From positions 1-64,000 of the forward strand of contig CAKSUT010000008.1 of the NCBI GenBank assembly GCA_934502885.1: a stretch of 64,000 bases of DNA, read 5' to 3'. A program made the position numbers and the translations under genes. This document shows positions 46,865-55,600 of this stretch, piece by piece. The notes below the pieces were generated by a model. The model did no database searches. It worked only from the letters and a program-made list of their open reading frames with translations, and was not told where the DNA came from. This DNA comes from an uncultured Eubacteriales bacterium (GTDB lineage: Bacteria > Bacillota > Clostridia > Oscillospirales > CAG-382). The first letter of the stretch is position 1; each line of letters starts with the position of its first letter.

Positions 46865-48756
46865 ATGAAATCTCCCTCAAATTTTACGGTTTTCGTCTCG
46901 CCTGCTTTTAAGAATATCTTCCTGAATGCGGAAAGAGCCTTGTGCGGACGGTTCACGAATTTCAGAACGCTGTAGCCTGTGTCGAAATCTCCGTTGTTCG
47001 TAACCTCAACCGTGTTCTCGTCAATCCAATTTTCGGAAATGTCGGAGTACGTAAGACCGTAACCGAACCCGTAAACGGGAGTACCCTTGTAGAATTTGTA
47101 GGTTCTGTTCTCCATCGAGTAGTCCGTGAACTCGGGAAGATCGTCGCAGCTTTCGTAGAACGTCACGGGAAGACGCCCACTCGGCGATACCTTTCCGTAA
47201 AGAATGTCCGCAAGCGCAAGTCCGCCCATCTCGCCGGGATAGAAGCACTGAATAAGCGCCGCACATTCCTCTTTCGGTTTTGAAAGGTTAAGGCAGCTTC
47301 CGCTGATATTTACGAATACGATAGGCTTGCCGAGTTTCTTTATCTCTTCGTACAGGAGCTTTTGAGGTTCGGGAAATTCGAGTGTCAGCTTGTCTCCGCC
47401 GCTCGAGTAGCCGTTGTAGTCGTCCATCTCTTCGCCCTCGATTTCAGCCGTAAGACCCATGCACATTACCGCAACGTCGGAATTTCTGCAAGCCGCAACG
47501 GCTTCCTCGATATATTGCTTCGCTCCCCATGACGTCCACGAGCCGTCGTTTCTTCTGTAAAGGTGACAGCCTCTTGCGTAAAGCGGATTTGTGTATTCCT
47601 GAATGCCCCTCAGAATTGTGTAAGGCTTCGACGGCGTGCCGCTGTAGTTTCCGATAAGAGCCGCAACACTGTCGGCATTCGGGCCTATAACGGCAACCTT
47701 CGTGTTTTTTGCGAGAGGGAGAATGCCGTCGTTTTTCAGAAGAACGATGCTGTCCTCCGCCATGCGGCGGTTAAGCTCACGGTGCTTTTCGCAGCCGACA
47801 ATATCGTACTTTATGCCGTCGTATTCGCACTCGTCAAACATTCCCAGCTCAAAGCGTGTTTTGAAAAGCTTTACCGCAGCCTCGGTGACGGTTTCCTCCG
47901 AAACAAGCTTCGCCGCAACAGCCGCCATAAGCGCACCGTAAGCCGTGCCGCAGTTGAGCTCACACCCGTTGTTTAACGCAAGAGCGGCGCTTTCGGCTTT
48001 GTTCTTCGTTATCTTGTGGTGTTCGTTTATGTCGCATATCGCACCGCAGTCAGATACCACATATCCCTCAAAACCGAACTCCTTGCGCAGTATTTCTCCG
48101 AGAAGCGTTTTTCCGGCACAGCACGCCTCGCCGTTTACTCTGTTGTAAGCTCCCATGACCGCCGCCGGCTTTGCGTTGTCTATACAGTATTTGAACGCCC
48201 AAAGATACGTTTCGTATAAATCCTTTTCTCCGACCTCGGCGTTGAATTCATGACGCAGTTTTTCGGGTCCGCTGTGAACGGCAAAGTGTTTGAGCGTGGC
48301 GTCAAGCTTTCGGTATTTGCCGTTTCCCTGCAAGCCCTTTATGAAGGCGACGCCCATCCTTCCGGTAAGGTACGGGTCCTCACCGTAGGTTTCGTGACCT
48401 CTTCCCCAGCGCGGATCTCTGAATATGTTTATGTTGGGCGACCAGTAGGTGAGCCCCTGATATATGTCGGTCTTGCCGAACTTTTTGAATTCGTTGTGCT
48501 TTGCTCTCGCTTCGTCGGAGATGACTTCGGCGACTTTCTGCATAAGCTCCGTGTCAAAGCTTGCCGCCATGGCGATTGCCTGCGGAAATACCGTAGCCGT
48601 ACCTGCCCTCGCAACGCCGTGAAGTCCCTCGTTCCACCAGTTGTACGCCGGTATTCCCAGACGTTCTATCGCCGGAGCGTCGTATTTTAACTGCGACACC
48701 TTTTCGGCAAGTGTCATTTTAGATACGAGTTCTCTCGCACGCTCTTCAAAATTCAT
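46861..48756 (-). CDS. GH3 beta-xylosidase (intracellular)
   Basis: A 631-aa GH3 enzyme releasing xylose from xylo-oligosaccharides. The barrel domain has AYNWWNEGLHGVARAGTATVFPQAI (plant/bacterial beta-xylosidase type), YWSPNINIFRDPRWGRGHETYGEDPYLTG, ATLKHFAVHSG and the nucleophile in FEGYVVSDCGAI. The second domain has SIVLLKNDGILPL and VAVIGPNADS. It ends after a short beta segment (FVNRPHKALSAFRKIFLKAGETKTVKFEG), somewhat shorter than forms with a full fibronectin-III domain. There is no signal peptide. It overlaps its neighbours xylA and xylB by 4 nt each, so it is translationally coupled. Confidence 0.94.
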   Translation of the reverse strand: MNFEERARELVSKMTLAEKVSQLKYDAPAIERLGIPAYNWWNEGLHGVARAGTATVFPQAIAMAASFDTELMQKVAEVISDEARAKHNEFKKFGKTDIYQGLTYWSPNINIFRDPRWGRGHETYGEDPYLTGRMGVAFIKGLQGNGKYRKLDATLKHFAVHSGPEKLRHEFNAEVGEKDLYETYLWAFKYCIDNAKPAAVMGAYNRVNGEACCAGKTLLGEILRKEFGFEGYVVSDCGAICDINEHHKITKNKAESAALALNNGCELNCGTAYGALMAAVAAKLVSEETVTEAAVKLFKTRFELGMFDECEYDGIKYDIVGCEKHRELNRRMAEDSIVLLKNDGILPLAKNTKVAVIGPNADSVAALIGNYSGTPSKPYTILRGIQEYTNPLYARGCHLYRRNDGSWTSWGAKQYIEEAVAACRNSDVAVMCMGLTAEIEGEEMDDYNGYSSGGDKLTLEFPEPQKLLYEEIKKLGKPIVFVNISGSCLNLSKPKEECAALIQCFYPGEMGGLALADILYGKVSPSGRLPVTFYESCDDLPEFTDYSMENRTYKFYKGTPVYGFGYGLTYSDISENWIDENTVEVTNNGDFDTGYSVLKFVNRPHKALSAFRKIFLKAGETKTVKFEGDFI

Positions 48757-50075
48757 ATCGTCCCTCCGAACATTATGTCATTTATTACGCTTTCGAGATA
48801 TTCCTGTCTGCCGCTGTTTTTGTCCTCGACAACATTAAGACCGAGCGCGTAATCCGAAAGCTCCGCAAGCGTGGTTTCGCCGTTTACGATCTTCTTTCCG
48901 ATGCCGCTCCCGAACGACGAGTATCTCTTCTTCACGAATTCGTCTATCCTGCCGTCTTCGATTATTTTGCGTGCAAGCCTGAAACCGAGAGCGAAGCTGT
49001 CCATGCCTGCTATGTACGACAGGAAAATATCCTCGTCCGTCATGGACGCGCGTCTCGGCTTTGCGTCGAAATTCAGACCGCCGTTCGTGAAGCCGCCGGC
49101 ACGAAGCACCTCGAGCATACAGTAGGTGCTGTTGTACACGTCCGTCGGGAATTGATCCGTGTCCCAGCCGAGAAGAGAGTCGCCCTGGTTTGCGTCTATC
49201 GAACCGAACACGCCGTTTATTCTTGCGGTCGTCAGCTCGTGCTGAAAGGTGTGCTGTGCAAGCGTTGCGTGGTTTGCCTCTATGTTCATCTTGAAGTCCT
49301 TTTCAAGACCGTACTTTCTTAAGAACCCAAGAACCGTTGCGGTGTCGAAGTCGTACTGATGCTTTGTCGGCTCTTTCGGCTTCGGTTCAATGTAGAAGTC
49401 GCCGTCGTAGCCTATCGAGCGTGCGTATTTGACCGACATTTTGAGAAGCCTTGCCATGTTGTCAAGCTCGAGAGCCATATCGGTGTTCAAAAGGGTTTCG
49501 TATCCCTCACGTCCGCCCCAGAATACGTATCCCTTGCCGCCAAGCTCTGCGGTTATGTCGATAGCTTTCTTAATCTGTGCCGCCGCATATGCGAAAACGT
49601 CGGCGTTGCAGCTTGTTCCTGCGCCGTGAACGTAACGGGGATGGTTGAACATATTCGCCGTTCCCCATAAGAGCTTTTTGCTGTGTTCACGCATATTCTC
49701 CTTGAGAATAGGAACTATGGCGTCAAGATTTTCATGAAACTCGCTTAATGAGCCGCCCTCGGGAGCAATGTCCTTGTCGTGAAAGCAGAAATAATCTATG
49801 CTTAACTTTTCCATAAGCTCAAATGCCGCATAGGCTTTGTTTTTCGCAACCTCCATGGGAGTTTTACCGCCGAACGACTTGTCCATCGTGCCGACTCCGA
49901 ACATATCCGTGCCGTCGCCGCCGAGCGTGTGCCAGTAGGAGAGCGCAAATTTTAAATGCTCCCTCATGGGCTTTCCGTCGATTATCTCATCGGGATTGTA
50001 GTGCCTGAACGAAAACGGATTTTTTGATTTTGCACCCTCGTATTTGATTTTGCCTGTATTGAAGTATTCTTTCAC
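48753..50075 (-). CDS. xylA: Xylose isomerase
   Basis: A 440-aa enzyme converting D-xylose to D-xylulose. Typical signatures: SYWHTLGGDGTDMFG, YFCFHDKDIAPEG (catalytic His), GYVFWGGREGYE, FYIEPKPKEPTKHQYD (metal ligands Glu/Lys region), NIEANHATLAQHTFQHE, and DANQGDSLLGWDTDQFPTD. It belongs to the long class II isomerases of Firmicutes. GTG 50075 follows AAAGGAG at 9 nt. It is the first gene of the operon, divergent from an AraC regulator. Its promoter has a GATAAT -10 but no -35, suggesting that activator. Confidence 0.97.
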   Translation of the reverse strand: MKEYFNTGKIKYEGAKSKNPFSFRHYNPDEIIDGKPMREHLKFALSYWHTLGGDGTDMFGVGTMDKSFGGKTPMEVAKNKAYAAFELMEKLSIDYFCFHDKDIAPEGGSLSEFHENLDAIVPILKENMREHSKKLLWGTANMFNHPRYVHGAGTSCNADVFAYAAAQIKKAIDITAELGGKGYVFWGGREGYETLLNTDMALELDNMARLLKMSVKYARSIGYDGDFYIEPKPKEPTKHQYDFDTATVLGFLRKYGLEKDFKMNIEANHATLAQHTFQHELTTARINGVFGSIDANQGDSLLGWDTDQFPTDVYNSTYCMLEVLRAGGFTNGGLNFDAKPRRASMTDEDIFLSYIAGMDSFALGFRLARKIIEDGRIDEFVKKRYSSFGSGIGKKIVNGETTLAELSDYALGLNVVEDKNSGRQEYLESVINDIMFGGTI

Positions 50076-50174
50076 AGAACGACACTCCTTTCTTTTGATA
50101 TCTTCATTATCGCATAATTCGCTTAAAAATGCTATTATTTAATTGTGCTTTTTCAGACAAATATTGCGATCTTG

Positions 50175-50203
50175 TTGACTCGGGAGAGTTTATGTGATAC
50201 AAT
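50175..50203 (+). promoter_or_regulatory. Promoter of the AraC gene at 50234
   Basis: TTGACT (50175-50180), 17-bp spacer, TACAAT (50198-50203). Confidence 0.75.
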
Positions 50204-50233
50204 GTCTATGCAAAACGATCCGAGGTGATTTTT

Positions 50234-51046
50234 ATGACGACAAGCTATTTTGAACACATAAACAAAGGAAGACCGTATAACCCGTACATAGGAATGTATG
50301 ACAAAAATCTGCGCTTTCCGGCACACTACCACGAGGAGGTCGAAATACTGTATCTGCATCGTGGAAGAATGACCGTGAACATAAACGGTGTCGGCGTCAT
50401 CCTTGAGGAAGGGGAGATTTTTGTTATCTCTCCCGGCGATATTCACAGTATGACAGCACAGCCTGATTCCGTTACCTCGGTTTTTAAATTCTATACGCCG
50501 AAGCCGATATATGAATATGACATTACTGGGAAGGTCGGCAGGGACGGAGTCTGCTACGATTCTTTCAAGGATGCGCTGAATGAAATTATCGGAGAATATG
50601 CAAAAAAAGCTCCCGGTTTTGAAATAGCTGTAAGTGCGCTTGCGGACAAAATACTGCTTTTGTCAATACGTAAACTTTGCGCACCTATACTCGACGATTC
50701 GCAAAAGGCGGCGAAGAGAAAGTACATAGAGCTTCTCAACAAGATAACCGACTATTGCGAGAACCGCTACGAGGAACAAATCCGGCTTGCCGATATAAGT
50801 GCGGAGTGCGGCTACTCTCAATACCACTTTTCACGCATATTCAGAAAGGTTACGTCGATGAGCTTCCCCGATTTTCTGTCGTCCTTCAGAATAGAGAAGG
50901 CGAAGGAGAGACTTTATTACAACACGTCGGTTTCAAAGGCGGCGTATGAGTGCGGCTTCAACAACCTGCGTTCCTTCAACCGTGCGTTCAAAAAGAATAT
51001 GGGAATAACTCCGCGCGAGTATATCGCAAGCCTCGCCGATAAGTGA
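50234..51046 (+). CDS. AraC-family regulator, likely xylose-operon activator
   Basis: A 270-aa regulator. The N-terminal cupin shows FPAHYHEEVEILYLHRGRMTVNINGVGVILEEGEIFVISPGDIHS. The C-terminal helix-turn-helices are IRLADISAECGYSQYHFSRIF and SVSKAAYECGFNNLRSFNRAF, ending GITPREYIAS. ATG 50234 is chosen over GTG 50225 because GAGGTGAT precedes it. It is divergent from xylA-GH3-xylB with a 158-bp shared region, the usual arrangement for a local activator. The direct inducer is unknown, since cupin-AraC proteins of this group usually sense oligosaccharides. Confidence 0.92.
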   Translation: MTTSYFEHINKGRPYNPYIGMYDKNLRFPAHYHEEVEILYLHRGRMTVNINGVGVILEEGEIFVISPGDIHSMTAQPDSVTSVFKFYTPKPIYEYDITGKVGRDGVCYDSFKDALNEIIGEYAKKAPGFEIAVSALADKILLLSIRKLCAPILDDSQKAAKRKYIELLNKITDYCENRYEEQIRLADISAECGYSQYHFSRIFRKVTSMSFPDFLSSFRIEKAKERLYYNTSVSKAAYECGFNNLRSFNRAFKKNMGITPREYIASLADK

Positions 51047-51083
51047 ATGAGCGCGTCGCGTCGAAACCGCACCGAATTTGTGG

Positions 51084-51118
51084 AATATAATCATATCAAA
51101 ATACAATATGATTATATT
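51084..51118. promoter_or_regulatory. AT-rich perfect dyad overlapping an orphan promoter
   Basis: AATATAATCATAT (51084-51096) and its exact reverse complement (51106-51118), 9 bp apart. The right arm overlaps the -35 of the promoter at 51117. No T run follows, so it looks like an operator rather than a terminator. Confidence 0.6.
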
Positions 51119-51145
51119 GACATTTGACCTTTTGTGTAATATAAT
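51117..51145 (+). promoter_or_regulatory. Orphan consensus sigma-A promoter
   Basis: TTGACA (51117-51122), 17-bp spacer, TATAAT (51140-51145). Both hexamers are perfect, yet no gene follows before a terminator at 51286. Confidence 0.75.
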
Positions 51146-51151
51146 TATACT

Positions 51152-51323
51152 AAAGATATGCAAACGGAAAAGTGCGCGTTTAAACGTATTAAGCCGCAAG
51201 AGAACGTATAAACCCGTTTTGTACAAGTCAAGACCTCGCTTTGCGCGGCAGACGGAAAAATCACGCATTACAGCCGTGCGGCAATGAAAACGTGATTCGG
51301 CACGATACGTTTTCCTTATTTTT
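51152..51323 (+). ncRNA. Candidate ~170-nt small RNA
   Basis: Inferred from a perfect sigma-A promoter and a terminator (51286-51323) with no convincing gene between. The only frame inside is 17 codons starting at an ATG (about 51153-51206, product MQTEKCAFKRIKPQENV) with no real ribosome site, so a leader peptide cannot be excluded. No homology to a known RNA family is recognised by eye. Confidence 0.45.
51286..51323 (+). terminator. Terminator of the candidate small RNA
   Basis: GAAAACGT/ACGTTTTC perfect stem (51286-51293 with 51307-51314), 13-nt loop, then CTTATTTTT. Confidence 0.7.
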
Positions 51324-51345
51324 CCGAATACTTTTTTCTGTGAAT

Positions 51346-51408
51346 AAAACCAAACGATACAATTGCAGACAAGCGGTTATATCAATACGGCGGCTTTTGT
51401 GGTAATAT
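51346..51408 (+). promoter_or_regulatory. Activator-type promoter region, copy 2
   Basis: Same AAAACCAAACGATACAATT (51346-51364), GGTTATATCAA and TTTTGTGGTAATAT as at 44247-44308, with block spacing differing by one base. Downstream, ATGAACAAAAAGCC at 51449 repeats the start of the nucleoside hydrolase gene, so this is a duplicated 5' region without the gene body. Confidence 0.6.
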
Positions 51409-51448
51409 GTACATACTGTACAGATTATCGGAAAGTATGACTGCTGCA

Positions 51449-51556
51449 ATGAACAAAAAGCCCAATATCACATGCTGTTTCAAGAGCGAATGGGTGCAAT
51501 GTATACATTGCGGTGCAATTTTCGGTCATATGTTCAAAATGTCCGGCGTTTTTTGA
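51449..51556 (+). pseudogene. Remnant or small ORF sharing the nucleoside hydrolase start
   Basis: ATG 51449 opens a 35-codon frame to TGA 51554-51556. The first six codons (MNKKPN) equal those of the nucleoside hydrolase at 44358, and the upstream 100 bp are homologous too. The rest (ITCCFKSEWVQCIHCG and on) does not resemble it and carries a CIHC pair. Either a decayed paralogue replaced by other DNA, or a small cysteine protein using a copied promoter. The ribosome site is poor. Confidence 0.35.
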
Positions 51557-51619
51557 GAAGAAAATTGACGAGCAGTCGGTAAAAGCAAAAAACGAATATC
51601 AAAAAGACAAAAACGGTGC

Positions 51620-51648
51620 TTGAACGGTGTTTTTTGTTGTGATATCAT
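51620..51648 (+). promoter_or_regulatory. Promoter of the AraC gene at 51699
   Basis: TTGAAC (51620-51625), 17-bp spacer, TATCAT (51643-51648). Confidence 0.65.
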
Positions 51649-51698
51649 ATTGTCACAAGGTCGGCGGCACTGCACGAGAGAGGGTGAAAGCAAGGAAC

Positions 51699-52550
51699 AT
51701 GAGCGAACAACTGCGATACCGGCGTCTGACCGCCGAAAAGGAAATACCGAACGGAATTGTCGATATAAAGCGCAAGAATTTCAGACGGGGCTACGAACCA
51801 CATCTGCACGACTTTTTCGAGATAGAGATTTTCACGGAGGGTTCGGGAGGAAAACACATAATCAACGGCAGAGGGTACGACATAGAGCCTCGGTGCGCCG
51901 CAATCCTCACTCCGGCCGACCTCCACGAGATACGTGCCGATTCGCCTTTCGGCTCGGTGACACTCATGATAGCGCCGAATGTTTTGCCTCCCGACCTCAT
52001 GACCGACATACTCGGCGCGGAGTGCGTACTCACCGGCAGAATGCGTCCGGAACGCTTCGAGACGGTTATGGCAATGGCAAATTGTATGCTCGACGAAGCG
52101 AGTCACAGCAGACGGTACGCAAGACACTTCCTCACAGCTTTTTCGCAGCTTATAGCGGCAGAGGTTATGCGTGAGATTTGTCTTGGATTAAGCGACGAGA
52201 ACCGCCGCATGAACGAGAGGGGCTTCGACAAGGTTATAAACTACCTTATGCTCCATTTCCCCGAAAATCCGCCGCTTACGAAAGCCGCGGAGTACATGGG
52301 ATACAATTCCTCGTACTTCTCGAAACGCTTCAAGCAGGTGTACGGAGTGACCTACAAGGAATATCTCAGAGGACTCAAGCTTTCGCACGCAAAGAGCCTT
52401 CTTGCGGATAAGGACTTGAGTCTTCCGTCGATATGCTCCATGAGCGGATACGCCTCGGACGCGGTGTTCTTCGCGGATTTCAAGAAACAGTTCGGCGAAA
52501 CGCCGACTCAGTACCGCAGGCGAGGCGACGATGCCGATAAACAAACGTAA
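51699..52550 (+). CDS. AraC-family regulator with cupin domain
   Basis: A 283-aa regulator. The N-terminal cupin is seen in YEPHLHDFFEIEIFTEGSGGKHIINGRGYDIEPRCAAILTPADLHEI. The two helix-turn-helices are PPLTKAAEYMGYNSSYFSKRF and LSLPSICSMSGYASDAVFFADF, ending GETPTQYRRRG. The frame is open 24 codons further upstream, past the promoter; ATG 51699 is the natural start because it lies about 45 nt after the predicted transcription start, with AAGGA (close) and GAGGGTGA before it. It precedes the large SLH protein gene by 54 bp on the same strand and may control it. Confidence 0.9.
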   Translation: MSEQLRYRRLTAEKEIPNGIVDIKRKNFRRGYEPHLHDFFEIEIFTEGSGGKHIINGRGYDIEPRCAAILTPADLHEIRADSPFGSVTLMIAPNVLPPDLMTDILGAECVLTGRMRPERFETVMAMANCMLDEASHSRRYARHFLTAFSQLIAAEVMREICLGLSDENRRMNERGFDKVINYLMLHFPENPPLTKAAEYMGYNSSYFSKRFKQVYGVTYKEYLRGLKLSHAKSLLADKDLSLPSICSMSGYASDAVFFADFKKQFGETPTQYRRRGDDADKQT

Positions 52551-52604
52551 ATTTTAAGCAAACATACAAAACACACCCAACCATTCTAAGGAGGAAAAAG
52601 AAAA

Positions 52605-55600
52605 ATGAAAAAAATCACACGCACACGCCGTTTTTCGTGTCTGCTTCTTGCGGTAATAACGGCTCTGACGCTCGTCACGTTCTGTCTGCCCGTTTCGGCG
52701 GCCGACTATGAGTACACGGGAACCGTCATTTATCTTTCCGACAACGGAAACGACTCAAACGACGGTAAGACCCCCGACACCGCAAAGCAGACCCTCGCAG
52801 CGGCGGCAACGGCGGCCAAGAACGGCACTGTTGTCGTCACGGACAAGTACACCTACACAAAGCACGCTTCGATAGGCAACGTAACCCTTGCCGGCATGAA
52901 CGATGAGTCCGTGTTCTCCTTCGGACTCTGGGGACTCGGACAGAACGGTCCTCTCACGATTAAGAACCTCCATATCGATGTAACCTACAGCTGGGGCTTC
53001 ATCATGTCCTTCGGTCACAGACTCGAGATGGGTGAAAACCTTAAGATTACAAAGAGCGGCAGTGCGACAACGCTTCTCAGCATAAGAGGCGGCGGAGATA
53101 CAAGAGAGATAAACGGCGACACGCACGTTGTCCTCAAGAGCGGTGAGTATACGTCGGTTTACGGCGGCACAAGAAACGCCGACGTTGCCGGCAGTACATT
53201 CATCACAGTATACGACGGAGTTAAAGTGAATACTGTGTCTCCCGGAAACAACAACGCACAGGATCACGGCGAAAATGCGGTTATGGGCGCAGGTGTTGTA
53301 AAGATAGTAGGCTCCGACGCCTCCGGTATAAGCAAGCTCGGCACAGACGGTACGGTTCAGGCAGGTGCTTACCTTGACCTCTCCGAGTACACCGGAACAG
53401 TTCCTTCTTCGTGGAACACCTCCGGCTTCACCGTATGCAGCAAAAAGGGCGATCTTCCCGAAAAGCTCGAGAAAGCACTGAACGGCGAAAGCTCGACAGT
53501 CGGCGGAAGCACAGGCAATACCGGCACGACAACTCCCTCCGTTACCACCGATACAAGCGGTGCGGACGTCATTTACCTCTCCGATAACGGAAGCGACGCA
53601 AACGACGGTAAAACTCCCGAGGCTCCGAAAAAGACTCTCGCAGGTGCGATAAAGGCTTGCTCGGTCGGCGGCATGGTTCTCATCACCGATAAGTACACCT
53701 ACGGCACATCGACCGACATAACAAAGGAAATCACTCTCGCCGGCGTAACAAGCGAGTCGATATTTGAAATGAAGGTTTGGAGTCTCAAGATGGGTGCGGA
53801 CTTCGTGATAAAGAACCTTCACATCAACATGGCGCAGTCATGGGCGTTCATTCTTGCCAACGGCTATGACCTCACAATCGATGAAAACGTAACCGTCACC
53901 AAGAACGACAACGTTTCCTCCTACCTCGGCATAAGAGGCGGTGCGGACGGCAGCACTGACATCGCCAAGGACAGCCACATCACCATAAAGAGCGGTCGCT
54001 TCGGCGGCGTTCACGGCGGTACAAGAGGCGGCAATATGCTCGGCAATACCTTCATCACAATTTATGAGGGCGCAACCGTTGCAGCCGCAAACTCCGGCAA
54101 CGACACCGGAAGCGATCAGAACACAGACAAGGTGGTTAAAGGCTCCGGCGTAATCAAGCTCGTCGGCGCAAACGTGGACCTCGGTGCAGTATCGCTTCAC
54201 AAATCGGTTCAGGGTACATGCTACCTCGATCTCACGGAATACACAGGCGAAGTAAAGGACAAGTGGACTCCTGCCGGAATCACCGTTATCAAGGCGGGTG
54301 AAAAGCTTCCCGACGACATTCAGAAGGCGTTCGATAAAGCTCCCGATGTTTACGACCTCTCCGGCGAAAAGAACCTCGTTTACATCTCTGACAGCGGCAA
54401 TGACGAAAACGACGGCAAGACTCCCGAAACAGCGGTTGCCTCCCTCCCCGGCGCTGTGGCAAGGCTCGGCGAGAGCGGCGGTACTGTTGCGGTCACGGAT
54501 AAGTTTACATACACGAAATTTATTGATGCACGGGTTCCTCTCAAGATTACGGGAGCTACAAGTAACTCCACGCTTGTGTGGTTGTGCTGGGGCCTTTACG
54601 CAAGAAACGGAATCACCGTTGAAAACCTCAAGATGATAATCTCCAAGGATTGGGTGTTTATCCTCCACTTCGGAAGTCCGGTTCACTTCGGCAAGAATGT
54701 TGAGTGTTCTCTCAGAGACGCAAAGACCTACCTCAGCATAAGAGCTGCGGAAAAGGGCGACTACGCAAGCGTTAACATCGTAATAGACAGCGGTTCGTTC
54801 GGAACGATATACACCGGCTCCAAGAACGGAAACATCACCGGCGACTCGAGAGTCGAGATAAACGGCGGCTCGGTTTCCTCCATATGCTTCGGCAACGATA
54901 TCGACAATGAGAACGGCGGTGCCGTAGTCGGCGGCGTACAGGGCAATTCTACCGTTATCCTCAGAGGCAAGGCGGCGGTCGGCACCGTAAGAAGCACCGG
55001 CACAAACGGCGGCTATTGTATGCTCAACCTTGCAGAGTTCGAGGGTGCAGAACCCAAGATGATGTCCGATGACATAGTCATTGAAAGAGAAAACGCCGTT
55101 TCAAACAATTCTCTCTATGTAGCGGCATCCGCAAAGCCCGTAAACGGCTACCCCGACGGCACGTTCCGTCCCAACAACAACATGAAGATCTCCGAGGCGA
55201 TAACGGTTGTCGCAAAGGTCGGCGGTCTCACCGAAACATATTCCCCGGCAGGCAAAACCGCATTTACCGACGTTAAGGATTCCGACTGGTTCTACAACAG
55301 CGTAATGTACCTTGAGGAAAAGGGACTTCTCTCCTTCTTCGGCACGGCTCTCCGTCCGAACGATCCTATAACGAGAGCAGAGTTCGTCGAGCTTCTTTCC
55401 GGCTTTGAGCTTGAAGCGAAGATTGATACTCCCGCTTTCACCGACGTAAAGAGCGGCGACGCACACAGCGAAGCAATCTTCAAGGCAGCTTCGGCAAAGC
55501 TCGTAAACGGTTACTCCGACGGCACCTTTAAGCCCGAGAAGACCATAACGAGAGCGGAAATTGTCACCATTATGAACAGACTCGCCTCCAAGAACGTCGT

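Noticed and set aside
51053..51698. Insertion sequence remnant in the 650-bp intergenic region
   Set aside because: No transposase fragment or terminal inverted repeats. The content is explained by an orphan promoter/terminator and a copied promoter region.
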